This document shows positions 1 through 5,485 of a stretch of 5,485 nt of DNA, piece after piece (positions within the stretch are counted from its first letter, which is position 1; every line of letters begins with the position of its first letter). Below the pieces are notes generated by a model, which made no database searches, was not told the origin of the DNA, and saw only the letters and a program-made list of their open reading frames with translations. This DNA is from Candidatus Uhrbacteria bacterium CG_4_9_14_3_um_filter_36_7 (GTDB lineage: Bacteria > Patescibacteriota > Patescibacteriia > UBA9934 > GWF2-40-263). The position numbers were made by a program, and so were the translations under genes. The stretch is from NCBI GenBank assembly GCA_002791255.1, contig PFWS01000037.1, positions 1-5,485 on the forward strand, given 5' to 3'.

Positions 1-1026
1 GATCGTTCTTTTGATGCTAAACAAGAACGTGAGGTTTGGCAAAAAGAAATAGAAGAATCTCTTGGTATTTATGAAAGCTTAGAAGAGCCAGTAGAAATTC
101 TCCGGCTCTTACAATGGTTTGATCTTCTGATTCAGGAACAACCACCAATCATACGATCTGGTTCAACCTCTTCTTGTAATACAAGCACTCCTATTCCCAT
201 TTCCACTCAAACTCCTCAACCTCAAAATAACCAAGATAAAATTAAAGAATTAAAAAAACAGATTCAAGATGAATCCTTTCTTTTAATTTTATCTCTTCCT
301 GATTCTCAAGCAAAACGAGAAGAAGTTTTTAAGATGATTGAAGAACATGGAGAAATCCAAAAAGACCATCTTAAAAAAGTTTGGATCGAGCTTGATCTGC
401 CTTTTCCATCAAGCTCTCATAAAACGGATAGTTCACTAGATCAGAAGACGCTTGAAGTAGCGTGTGGTCTTGTAAATGATCCAAAAACTCAAGAAACAGG
501 AATTGGCATACTCACGACCCTTTATCTTTCTGGACGAACTTCTCCTTTACCAAAAGATTGTCAACCACCATATATTTCTCAAAAGCTTGCTTATGCTATG
601 TGCACAGGAGCGGATCTGTGCGAGTATGCAAAAAATCAAATTCTTATCCATATAAAAAAAAGATTCTCACAAGTCGTCCAGGCACATGAACAAATGAAGG
701 AACGAATCTTTCAAGATCTTCGAAAGCCTCTTGAGGCTATTCGAGTCAATGCTCCTTCAAATGTCTACCCTAATAATTTAAAAGACGGCAATGCTATTCT
801 TGATCCAGTCATTAAACAAATGCGTACACAAACCCCTTCCTTGTTTGAAGAATTTGTCTTTGAACAGGCCTTAACATGCCATTATCCTCCCTGCTTTGAC
901 TCTGGATGTACTTGTAATGATTTTCTGTATATCCAGGAAATTGAACGCTTGACCAAAATTCAAAATACCCAAGGTATTATTTTTTGGGTCCAGGGATTTG
1001 AAAAATTTAAGGAACAGCAACAATAA
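1..1026 (+). CDS. Partial CDS (N-terminus missing): short paralogue of the downstream Cys-rich membrane-anchored protein, function unknown
   Basis: The frame is open from base 1 to a TAA at 1024-1026 (341 residues seen), so the true start lies upstream. The Met codon at 334 is internal, because similarity to the downstream 738-aa protein begins at the first visible residue: DRSFDAKQE here matches DRSFETKAD at its residue 57. Visible parts: an N-terminal conserved segment (about 1-60, one Cys at 59), a Thr/Pro/Gln-rich low-complexity linker (about 61-80), then a C-terminal domain (about 80-341) that is mostly helical in character and has eight Cys (155, 187, 201, 207, 293, 298, 303, 305). Shared motifs include LAYAMC, IFQDL, LDPV and CxYPPC followed by CxC. 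By analogy with the paralogue, an N-terminal membrane anchor is expected upstream, but this is inference. About 38% GC on sampled lines. It lacks about 330 residues found in the centre of the paralogue. I do not recognise the family. Confidence 0.9.
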   Translation, partial: DRSFDAKQEREVWQKEIEESLGIYESLEEPVEILRLLQWFDLLIQEQPPIIRSGSTSSCNTSTPIPISTQTPQPQNNQDKIKELKKQIQDESFLLILSLPDSQAKREEVFKMIEEHGEIQKDHLKKVWIELDLPFPSSSHKTDSSLDQKTLEVACGLVNDPKTQETGIGILTTLYLSGRTSPLPKDCQPPYISQKLAYAMCTGADLCEYAKNQILIHIKKRFSQVVQAHEQMKERIFQDLRKPLEAIRVNAPSNVYPNNLKDGNAILDPVIKQMRTQTPSLFEEFVFEQALTCHYPPCFDSGCTCNDFLYIQEIERLTKIQNTQGIIFWVQGFEKFKEQQQ

Positions 1027-1051
1027 AATGTTAATATATATTGACATTTTA
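1024..1051. repeat. AT-rich palindrome spanning the stop codon of the short paralogue
   Basis: Bases 1024-1036 pair with 1039-1051. There are 12 Watson-Crick pairs and one T-G wobble (1032/1043), around a tiny AT loop. The left arm begins with the TAA stop of the upstream gene, and the right arm contains the TTGACA hexamer (1041-1046) and ends in TTTTA. The stem has a single G-C pair, so as RNA it is weak. It could act as a poor terminator for the upstream gene or as a DNA operator for the downstream promoter. The geometry is seen directly; the role is inference. Confidence 0.5.
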
Positions 1052-1069
1052 ACTAAAATAAGCTAAGTT
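1031..1069 (+). promoter_or_regulatory. Candidate sigma70-type promoter(s) for the long paralogue
   Basis: Two overlapping readings fit. One has a perfect TTGACA at 1041-1046, a 17-base spacer and a poor -10, TAAGTT, at 1064-1069. The other has TTAATA at 1031-1036, a 17-base spacer and a good -10, TAAAAT, at 1054-1059. Either would give the gene starting at 1124 its own transcript. AT-rich DNA yields such matches by chance, so this is tentative. Confidence 0.35.
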
Positions 1070-1081
1070 CGCTAAAGATCA

Positions 1082-1105
1082 GTTTGGAACAAACCTATCT
1101 TTTTT
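1082..1105 (+). other. Small hairpin plus T-run in the leader of the long paralogue
   Basis: GTTTG (1082-1086) and CAAAC (1090-1094) form a 5-bp stem with a GAA loop. Six bases later comes a run of six T (1100-1105). The stem is too weak and too far from the T-run for a convincing terminator. It may be a minor leader structure or chance. Confidence 0.2.
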
Positions 1106-1110
1106 CTTTG

Positions 1111-1117
1111 AAAAGGA
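1111..1117 (+). promoter_or_regulatory. Shine-Dalgarno sequence fixing the start of the long paralogue
   Basis: AAAAGGA ends six bases before the ATG at 1124, which is normal spacing. It supports that ATG as the start, as does the hydrophobic segment that follows at once in the protein. It is the only clear ribosome binding site in the window: neither visible start in the right half has one. Confidence 0.65.
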
Positions 1118-1123
1118 TTTGTC

Positions 1124-3340
1124 ATGAAAAAACACAGTCTTGTCACAGACATCGTCGTCCTAGCTATTGTGATCGGGCTCGGTTATTTCTTTGCCGTAAA
1201 CCTTGTTGTATCTTCATCAAAACCTGATTCGACCCCGAAGGTAGCCGAGACGAAGACGAAGACTGTCGAAATGGCTCCTCCGGTCGATGTCGACAGATCG
1301 TTCGAAACAAAGGCGGATCAGGAGCTATGGCAACAGCGAATGCACTGGCTGATCGGCCAGTGCAAGGCTGTAGAACCGCCTGAAAAAGTTTTGGCTTTGC
1401 TCGAACCGTTCCAGTTGGACCCTCGGTCTCTGATACAAAACAAGGAGATTTGGGATCTGCCAAACACCGGTTGTGGCGAAGGTCAGCCTGTGGCCGACGA
1501 CCGAACTTCTCAAGAAAAAATCGCTGCTGCTAAGGAATTACAGGCCAAAAACGAAAAATGGCCGGCAGCTAACCTGTTCCTGAACGCCGACGGGTCTGAA
1601 GGTATTACAAGTGCGCTCGAGTGTCTTAGAGGACTCGACGAAGAAGGTTCACCTTCCTGGATGGCAACAGCTAAAATTGCCATCCGTCTTCTGCCGAACT
1701 CCGAAGCACAAGATACTTTGACCAGAGTCTTGAACGAAATGTTCAAGGCAGATCAAATAACTCGTTTAAACGAACTCAAATGGTTTGCGCTTGGAGAAAA
1801 AAAGATTTCTGCAGTTCGCGAAATCAGTACGCTCATCGGGCGCCGCGTGACTCAAAATATCGAGCCGCAGGTTATGTGCTTGGCCAGAACTGGTCAGACA
1901 AAAGAATTATTACCTGATCTTATTCAAGAAGATCTTAAGATCTGGGTTGATCCAGAGGCACCTAAGAACGAAGATGTAGTATTCAGACTGGTTGAAGCAA
2001 TAGTTTTGCTTGGTCGTGAAGATCAAACCCGTGCCAGGATGTTTGCTCAAGAATTTCTCTCACTCAAATCGACCAACCTGATTTCTATAGTCTCGTGTGG
2101 TGAGGGATGCTATGGAGAACCAATAAAAGGGACGTTTGACTTGTATCAACTGATAAAATCAGATCCGGCTCTACGTTCGCTGTATCTCGAACGCACCAAA
2201 CGGTTCATTCAAGAACTAGTATGGAGTGAGAACAACGAACTCGCCCCGTGCGAGAAAAGAAACGAAGTCGGATACTGTTATTTCGAACTGCAAATGTTCG
2301 GGTTATATTATCAGCCAAATTGGTTCTTTGATGCCTGGGGCGAACCAGGACATTTTTACGGATTTCTTTCAATGGTAAAACAGGCTGGAGACCAAGTTCT
2401 CGTTCGCTCGTGGGAATCACATCTGGACATTCTGGCTAAAATTCACCCTTACGAAGCTGTGGTGGGAAGCATGATCCTAGATGTCCCACCACCGCCATCT
2501 GCAAAGCTTTCTGGACCAGAAGACTTTCTGGTGGCCAAACTCCGAGGTGAAAAAGCTACAGTTGTTGAAACTTATAATGAATCGGAAAAAGAAGGCTGGG
2601 AAGAGGTCATTAATGTTGTTGCAAATCACGGATCGGTCACCGTGGATGCTGCGAAAGACCTCTGGATGAAAATTGGTTTTTCAATACCAACTGAAACAAG
2701 GTTGATTGATCCTGAGGATTTCCAGACAACGCTTGTCTCGGCTTGTCAACTGAAGAGTGAAACAAGAACGTATGAGTATGGGGTCCGTTTATTGACCGAC
2801 CTGTACATGTCTGGGTTTAAGCAACAGCTCCCAGATGGATGTTCGTGGGGAGATTATCCGGACCAACAACTAGCATACGCTATGTGTGTTGGCGGTGGGG
2901 TGTGTTGGCAGGCCAAGAAACTGTTAACTGCAGATATTCGCCGATTGTTTTGGGAAGTGATTGGAAAAAGAAGAGAGTTGAGAAGTCAAATCTTTCAAGA
3001 GCTCCACAGACCGTACAACGCCGTTCGAAAGAACGGCAGGACGATTCAACTGGTTGTCTGGCCTACAAATCTATCTTCATTGAAGAAATTAGTTGATCCG
3101 GTATTGTCAGAGCTTCAGAGAGAGCTTCCTGACTTTTTTCAAGTTTTTGTCTTTAGCGAGGCTCTGGTCTGCGACTACCCGCCTTGCAAACTCAACACCT
3201 ACGGGGTGGGCCGTCAATGTGTTTGCAACGAAGGGCCATATTTCGAGGAAGTTCAGCGGCTCATAGCAGCAGGAAATCTCGACGAGCTTTCGGCTTGGAC
3301 CTCCGCGTTTGAAGCCTACAAAAAGACCCAAGGAGAATAG
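1124..3340 (+). CDS. Membrane-anchored, cysteine-rich extracytoplasmic protein of unknown function (long paralogue)
   Basis: The protein has 738 residues. A Lys-containing N-terminus (MKKHS) precedes one hydrophobic helix (about 8-30) with no obvious signal-peptidase site, so I predict a single-pass anchor with the bulk outside the membrane. Then come a Ser/Thr/Lys/Pro linker (about 31-56), a conserved segment shared with the upstream paralogue (57-117), a central region of alternating helical segments (about 130-455) found only in this copy, a PPPP hinge (455-458), and the shared C-terminal domain (about 465-738). There are 16 Cys; those at 541, 573, 588, 594, 683, 688, 699 and 701 match all eight C-terminal Cys of the paralogue, suggesting disulfides or a metal site. 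No catalytic motif is recognised. A solenoid-like, protein-binding role for the centre would fit but is inference. At about 48-50% GC on sampled lines it is clearly richer than its neighbours. It has its own Shine-Dalgarno sequence and probably its own promoter, and ends in a strong terminator. Confidence 0.92.
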   Translation: MKKHSLVTDIVVLAIVIGLGYFFAVNLVVSSSKPDSTPKVAETKTKTVEMAPPVDVDRSFETKADQELWQQRMHWLIGQCKAVEPPEKVLALLEPFQLDPRSLIQNKEIWDLPNTGCGEGQPVADDRTSQEKIAAAKELQAKNEKWPAANLFLNADGSEGITSALECLRGLDEEGSPSWMATAKIAIRLLPNSEAQDTLTRVLNEMFKADQITRLNELKWFALGEKKISAVREISTLIGRRVTQNIEPQVMCLARTGQTKELLPDLIQEDLKIWVDPEAPKNEDVVFRLVEAIVLLGREDQTRARMFAQEFLSLKSTNLISIVSCGEGCYGEPIKGTFDLYQLIKSDPALRSLYLERTKRFIQELVWSENNELAPCEKRNEVGYCYFELQMFGLYYQPNWFFDAWGEPGHFYGFLSMVKQAGDQVLVRSWESHLDILAKIHPYEAVVGSMILDVPPPPSAKLSGPEDFLVAKLRGEKATVVETYNESEKEGWEEVINVVANHGSVTVDAAKDLWMKIGFSIPTETRLIDPEDFQTTLVSACQLKSETRTYEYGVRLLTDLYMSGFKQQLPDGCSWGDYPDQQLAYAMCVGGGVCWQAKKLLTADIRRLFWEVIGKRRELRSQIFQELHRPYNAVRKNGRTIQLVVWPTNLSSLKKLVDPVLSELQRELPDFFQVFVFSEALVCDYPPCKLNTYGVGRQCVCNEGPYFEEVQRLIAAGNLDELSAWTSAFEAYKKTQGE

Positions 3341-3346
3341 GGTCTT
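3323..3346. repeat. 7-bp inverted repeat across the stop codon of the long paralogue
   Basis: AAGACCC (3323-3329) and GGGTCTT (3340-3346) are perfect inverted copies, with a 10-base loop that includes most of the TAG stop (3338-3340). No T-run follows, so this is not itself a terminator. It may stabilise the 3' end together with the terminator hairpin about 20 bases downstream, or it may be chance. Confidence 0.4.
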
Positions 3347-3365
3347 GTACGCGATCTTTCTCATC

Positions 3366-3402
3366 ACCCCCTTGGTTCATCCAGGATCTTGGGGGTTTTT
3401 TT
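3366..3402 (+). terminator. Rho-independent terminator of the long paralogue
   Basis: ACCCCC (3366-3371) pairs with GGGGGT (3391-3396). A symmetric TT/TT internal mismatch follows, then a second stem of GGTTC (3374-3378) with GGATC (3384-3388), including two wobbles, and a 5-base loop. A seven-T tract runs 3396-3402. It lies 25 bases after the stop codon. The T-tract is on the plus strand only, so it serves the plus-strand gene. The last two T are also part of the stop codon of the convergent minus-strand gene. Confidence 0.88.
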
Positions 3403-4453
3403 AGTCTATAGAACTTATAGAAACTCCCAATTTCCCAGCAAAATATTCAAACAACTTTTGATTCAAATCGAGTAAATATTCAAATAATTCTTTATTCTTT
3501 GGATCTTCAAACTGATCGTGTACACCAATATCAACAAGAATAGCTCCAAGGAAACGTTCAAGAAGAAGAACAGAAATTTTTTCATCAAAATCAGAATCTG
3601 TTTGTACTACGGGAATAGTTTTATAAATTTTAATCCAATCTTCAAGATAATCTCTGATCTGTTCAAATGTTTTTGATGTATCTTTAATATTATTTACACA
3701 AGCCCAAAGGTTAAAAGCAAGTTCATACCACTCCAGCCGATAAGACCACCATAAATTTGAAAACAAAATAAAACCATTCGGATTTTTTGGATCTTTATAA
3801 ATATCATTAGCAGTTAAATGACCATGGCTAAAAACCATGTTAAATTTAGACAGGTGTGGTGAAACTAAAGGATAATAATTAAGTAAATAAGGAACGTAAT
3901 CTTCTGTTTTTAATCGTTTCTTTGATTCGCTTATTTTTCGCCAATTATCTATTCGTTCAAAGGTAAAACGTAATGGATCAGGTATTTCATTTTTAGACCA
4001 TGGTTGAGTTATCGCTTTTGTTCGATAATCTTGGTAAAATGTAATATATGTATGCATCTGCTCTTGGTTTGCAAATGGCATTTCAAATATACGAGAAGTC
4101 TCAATTTGCTCTGCTATAAAAAATCCATATCCCTTATCTTCTTGCCAGGGTTCAAAAAAATAAATCTCTGGCAAACGAATACTATTACTTTTATTTTGCG
4201 CATAAAATTTTTCAATCACCAATGGCTCATCTAAATCAGGTTTAAGACCCTGAAGTTTAAGAACAGCTGATTTGTTTTTATAAACACCAGAAAAAATAAT
4301 ACTTCCAATTTTATTCTTATCATAAATAGTCCCAACAAATATTTTTTCTTTGAGTTCAAACCCAGTTTTTGCTACCACTTCTTGTAAAACTTCTTCTTGT
4401 CTTTGTGAAAAGTCACCTTGAGAAAAATAATAAAACCCAATAGACTTTTTCAT
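3401..4453 (-). CDS. APH/kinase-fold-like protein lacking catalytic residues (putative pseudokinase)
   Basis: The protein has 350 residues and no signal peptide or membrane segment, so it is probably cytoplasmic. The outline resembles the aminoglycoside phosphotransferase/choline kinase fold. An N-lobe-like stretch, GVYKNKSAVLKL (56-67), has Lys66 where the nucleotide-binding lysine would be and Glu81 as a possible helix-C partner. The catalytic-loop equivalent is FSHGHLTAND (208-217). GFILFSN (227-233) occupies the metal-binding 'GxIDF' position, and EWYELAF (241-247) resembles the usual 'YDLA'. The catalytic Asp of HGD is His212 and the metal-binding Asp is Leu230, so normal phosphotransfer is unlikely. 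The length is usual for the family. The ATG at 4453 has no Shine-Dalgarno sequence, and an in-frame TAG lies 11 codons upstream, with no other ATG, GTG or TTG start between. About 30% GC, the lowest in the window. The fold call is by eye; the function is unknown and antibiotic resistance is not supported. Confidence 0.85.
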   Translation of the reverse strand: MKKSIGFYYFSQGDFSQRQEEVLQEVVAKTGFELKEKIFVGTIYDKNKIGSIIFSGVYKNKSAVLKLQGLKPDLDEPLVIEKFYAQNKSNSIRLPEIYFFEPWQEDKGYGFFIAEQIETSRIFEMPFANQEQMHTYITFYQDYRTKAITQPWSKNEIPDPLRFTFERIDNWRKISESKKRLKTEDYVPYLLNYYPLVSPHLSKFNMVFSHGHLTANDIYKDPKNPNGFILFSNLWWSYRLEWYELAFNLWACVNNIKDTSKTFEQIRDYLEDWIKIYKTIPVVQTDSDFDEKISVLLLERFLGAILVDIGVHDQFEDPKNKELFEYLLDLNQKLFEYFAGKLGVSISSID

Positions 4454-4477
4454 ATAAATGCCAATATTTGTTAAAAT
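4449..4477 (+). promoter_or_regulatory. Candidate promoter for the lysozyme-like gene, overlapping the start of the divergent gene
   Basis: TTCATA (4449-4454), a 17-base spacer and TAAAAT (4472-4477) make a plausible sigma70-type element. Transcription would begin near 4484, one or two bases before the ATG at 4486, giving a nearly leaderless mRNA. That agrees with the absence of a Shine-Dalgarno sequence. The -35 hexamer overlaps the start codon of the minus-strand gene. Matches are 4/6 and 5/6 in AT-rich DNA, so this is tentative. Confidence 0.3.
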
Positions 4478-4485
4478 AGAAATCT

Positions 4486-5485
4486 ATGAACAAATGGTTG
4501 TTTTTCCTTTTATTCTTAATTATAACTTCTAACTTTCAACTTCTTTTCCCTATCTATTCTGCCAAAGCTTCCACATTTGATCCAGGCTATTTGCTTTTAG
4601 ATGAAGATATGACAGATATTTTTAGTCTTGATTTAACACAAATTCATGCTTTTTTACAACAAGGAAGTCTTGGAAATTATATAACAGAAGATATTGATGG
4701 AAAACGCCATTATGCTTCTGATATTATTTGGCGAGCAGCACAGCGCAATGGTATTAGTCCAAAAGTTATTTTAACCCTTTTACAAAAAGAACAGAGTTTA
4801 ATTACAGATCCTCATCCATCACAAAATCAACTTGATTTTGCTACTGGGTATGGAATTTGTGACTCTTGCACTTTTGATGATGCACAAGCACAACGTTTTC
4901 GTGGATTTGCAAAACAAATTAATTCAGCTACTCTTCAACTCAAAGAGGGTTATCTGCTTGACCTTGAAAAATATGGCAAAACTGTTATGGGCTACGGCCC
5001 TGGAGTTATAGCAAATATCGACGGACAAAATGTGCTTATCAAAAATAATGCTACTGCAGCTCTTTATACATACACCCCCCATTTACAAGGAAATGAAAAT
5101 TTTGTAAAAATCTGGCAGCAATGGTTTGCACCACATTATTTAACTGGATCTCTTTTACAAAATAAAATTGATGGTGGTATCTGGCGCATGGAAGAAGGAA
5201 AAAAACGTCCAATTACTTCTAAAGCCGCTTATCTTTCACGTTACGCAGATCAACCTCTTCTTTTGGTTGATCCAAATATTCTTAATACCTATCCAGATGG
5301 TCATCCGATTAAATTTGCGAATTATTCATTACTCAAAACCGAAAATGGAACCATCTATTTATTAGTTGATGATACCATTGAACATATTGTTTCTTGGGAG
5401 ACTTTCCGCCAACTAGGTTTCCATTCTGATGAAATTATCGAAGTTAGTGAAAATGATCTTGCTGGTTATTCAAAAGGAGATCCTC
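4486..5485 (+). CDS. Partial CDS (C-terminus missing): secreted lysozyme-like protein with C-terminal surface repeats
   Basis: The frame is open from ATG 4486 to the window end (333 full codons and one base). An N-terminal signal peptide is clear: MNK, a hydrophobic core (about 4-24), then SAKA with a likely cut after Ala28. Residues about 30-215 resemble a lysozyme/transglycosylase-like domain that I know from secreted proteins of Actinobacteria and CPR bacteria. It includes an 'LLDEDMTDIFSLDLTQIHAFL' type opening (37-57), SPKVILTLLQKEQSLI (91-106) with Glu102 as the candidate catalytic acid, GYGICDSC (121-128), and NATAALYTYTP (188-198) near the end of the domain. Two divergent repeats of about 50 residues follow: one around GKKRPI (238-243) to YPDGHPI (269-275), and one from about 280 to YSKGDP (328-333). 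They look like cell-surface or wall-binding repeats, and more probably follow beyond the edge. The likely role is peptidoglycan cleavage or binding outside the cell. About 36% GC. No Shine-Dalgarno sequence is visible. Confidence 0.85.
   Translation, partial: MNKWLFFLLFLIITSNFQLLFPIYSAKASTFDPGYLLLDEDMTDIFSLDLTQIHAFLQQGSLGNYITEDIDGKRHYASDIIWRAAQRNGISPKVILTLLQKEQSLITDPHPSQNQLDFATGYGICDSCTFDDAQAQRFRGFAKQINSATLQLKEGYLLDLEKYGKTVMGYGPGVIANIDGQNVLIKNNATAALYTYTPHLQGNENFVKIWQQWFAPHYLTGSLLQNKIDGGIWRMEEGKKRPITSKAAYLSRYADQPLLLVDPNILNTYPDGHPIKFANYSLLKTENGTIYLLVDDTIEHIVSWETFRQLGFHSDEIIEVSENDLAGYSKGDP

Noticed and set aside
334..1026. A 230-residue protein beginning at the Met codon at 334
   Set aside because: The frame is open back to base 1 and the upstream 111 residues align with the downstream paralogue, so 334 is an internal Met in a gene cut by the window edge.
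1..1026. The short paralogue as a decayed pseudogene of the long one
   Set aside because: The frame is intact, all eight C-terminal cysteines are kept, and the missing centre is replaced by an in-frame linker, which looks like a functional variant.
2481..3096. Two plus-strand reading frames (2481-2669 and 2839-3096) inside the long paralogue
   Set aside because: The 738-codon frame continues through this stretch with conserved residues shared with the upstream paralogue; the other frames show no similarity or start signals.
4004..4234. A 76-codon plus-strand reading frame opposite the minus-strand gene
   Set aside because: It is fully antisense to a well-supported 350-residue gene, with no ribosome binding site and low-complexity composition.
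3401..4453. Aminoglycoside resistance phosphotransferase
   Set aside because: The resemblance is only to the fold; the catalytic Asp and the metal-binding Asp are replaced, so a resistance enzyme is not supported.
5168..5365. A 65-codon plus-strand reading frame near the right edge
   Set aside because: It lies in another frame within the lysozyme-like gene, whose own frame encodes recognisable repeat motifs throughout.
1..5485. Alternative genetic code with TGA as glycine or tryptophan
   Set aside because: All four genes read through without any in-frame TGA, and no gene needs a recoded stop to extend to its conserved ends.
1..5485. CRISPR arrays, insertion sequences, tRNA or rRNA genes
   Set aside because: No spaced direct repeats, transposase motifs, terminal inverted repeats or tRNA-like cloverleaf were seen; nearly all the sequence is accounted for by coding regions.

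Overview
The window holds four protein-coding genes and no RNA gene, insertion sequence or CRISPR array. Two genes are cut by the window edges. The most likely host is a Patescibacteria/CPR-type bacterium. I infer this from the gene at the right edge, whose secreted lysozyme-like domain plus 'GKKRPI'-type surface repeats is an architecture I associate with that group. The AT-rich coding, weak or absent Shine-Dalgarno sequences and many proteins without a recognisable family fit too. The assignment rests on family memory, not a search. The genes read through with no in-frame TGA and the three visible stops are TAA, TAG and TAA, so there is no sign of TGA recoding.

Left half (1-3340, plus strand): two tandem paralogues of a protein family I do not recognise. 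The upstream copy (1-1026, N-terminus outside the window) and the downstream copy (1124-3340, 738 aa, with an N-terminal membrane anchor) align at both ends. They share eight cysteines at corresponding positions in the C-terminal part. The upstream copy lacks about 330 residues of the centre and has a Thr/Pro/Gln-rich linker there instead. By hand counts on sample lines the upstream copy is about 38% GC and the downstream copy about 48-50%. The 97-base gap between them holds a long AT-rich palindrome, sigma70-like promoter elements and a Shine-Dalgarno sequence. The long gene ends in a strong intrinsic terminator.

Right half: a minus-strand gene (3401-4453, about 30% GC) encodes a protein with the outline of the aminoglycoside-phosphotransferase/kinase fold but without the catalytic aspartates, so probably a pseudokinase. 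It converges on the long paralogue; its stop codon lies in the T-tract and downstream edge of that gene's terminator. Only 32 bases away and divergent from it, a plus-strand gene (4486 to the right edge) encodes a secreted lysozyme-like protein with surface repeats.

Three of the four products (two paralogues and the lysozyme-like protein) are predicted, or inferred by homology, to act outside the cytoplasmic membrane. A cell-envelope locus is therefore a reasonable reading, but nothing in the sequence proves that the genes work together.
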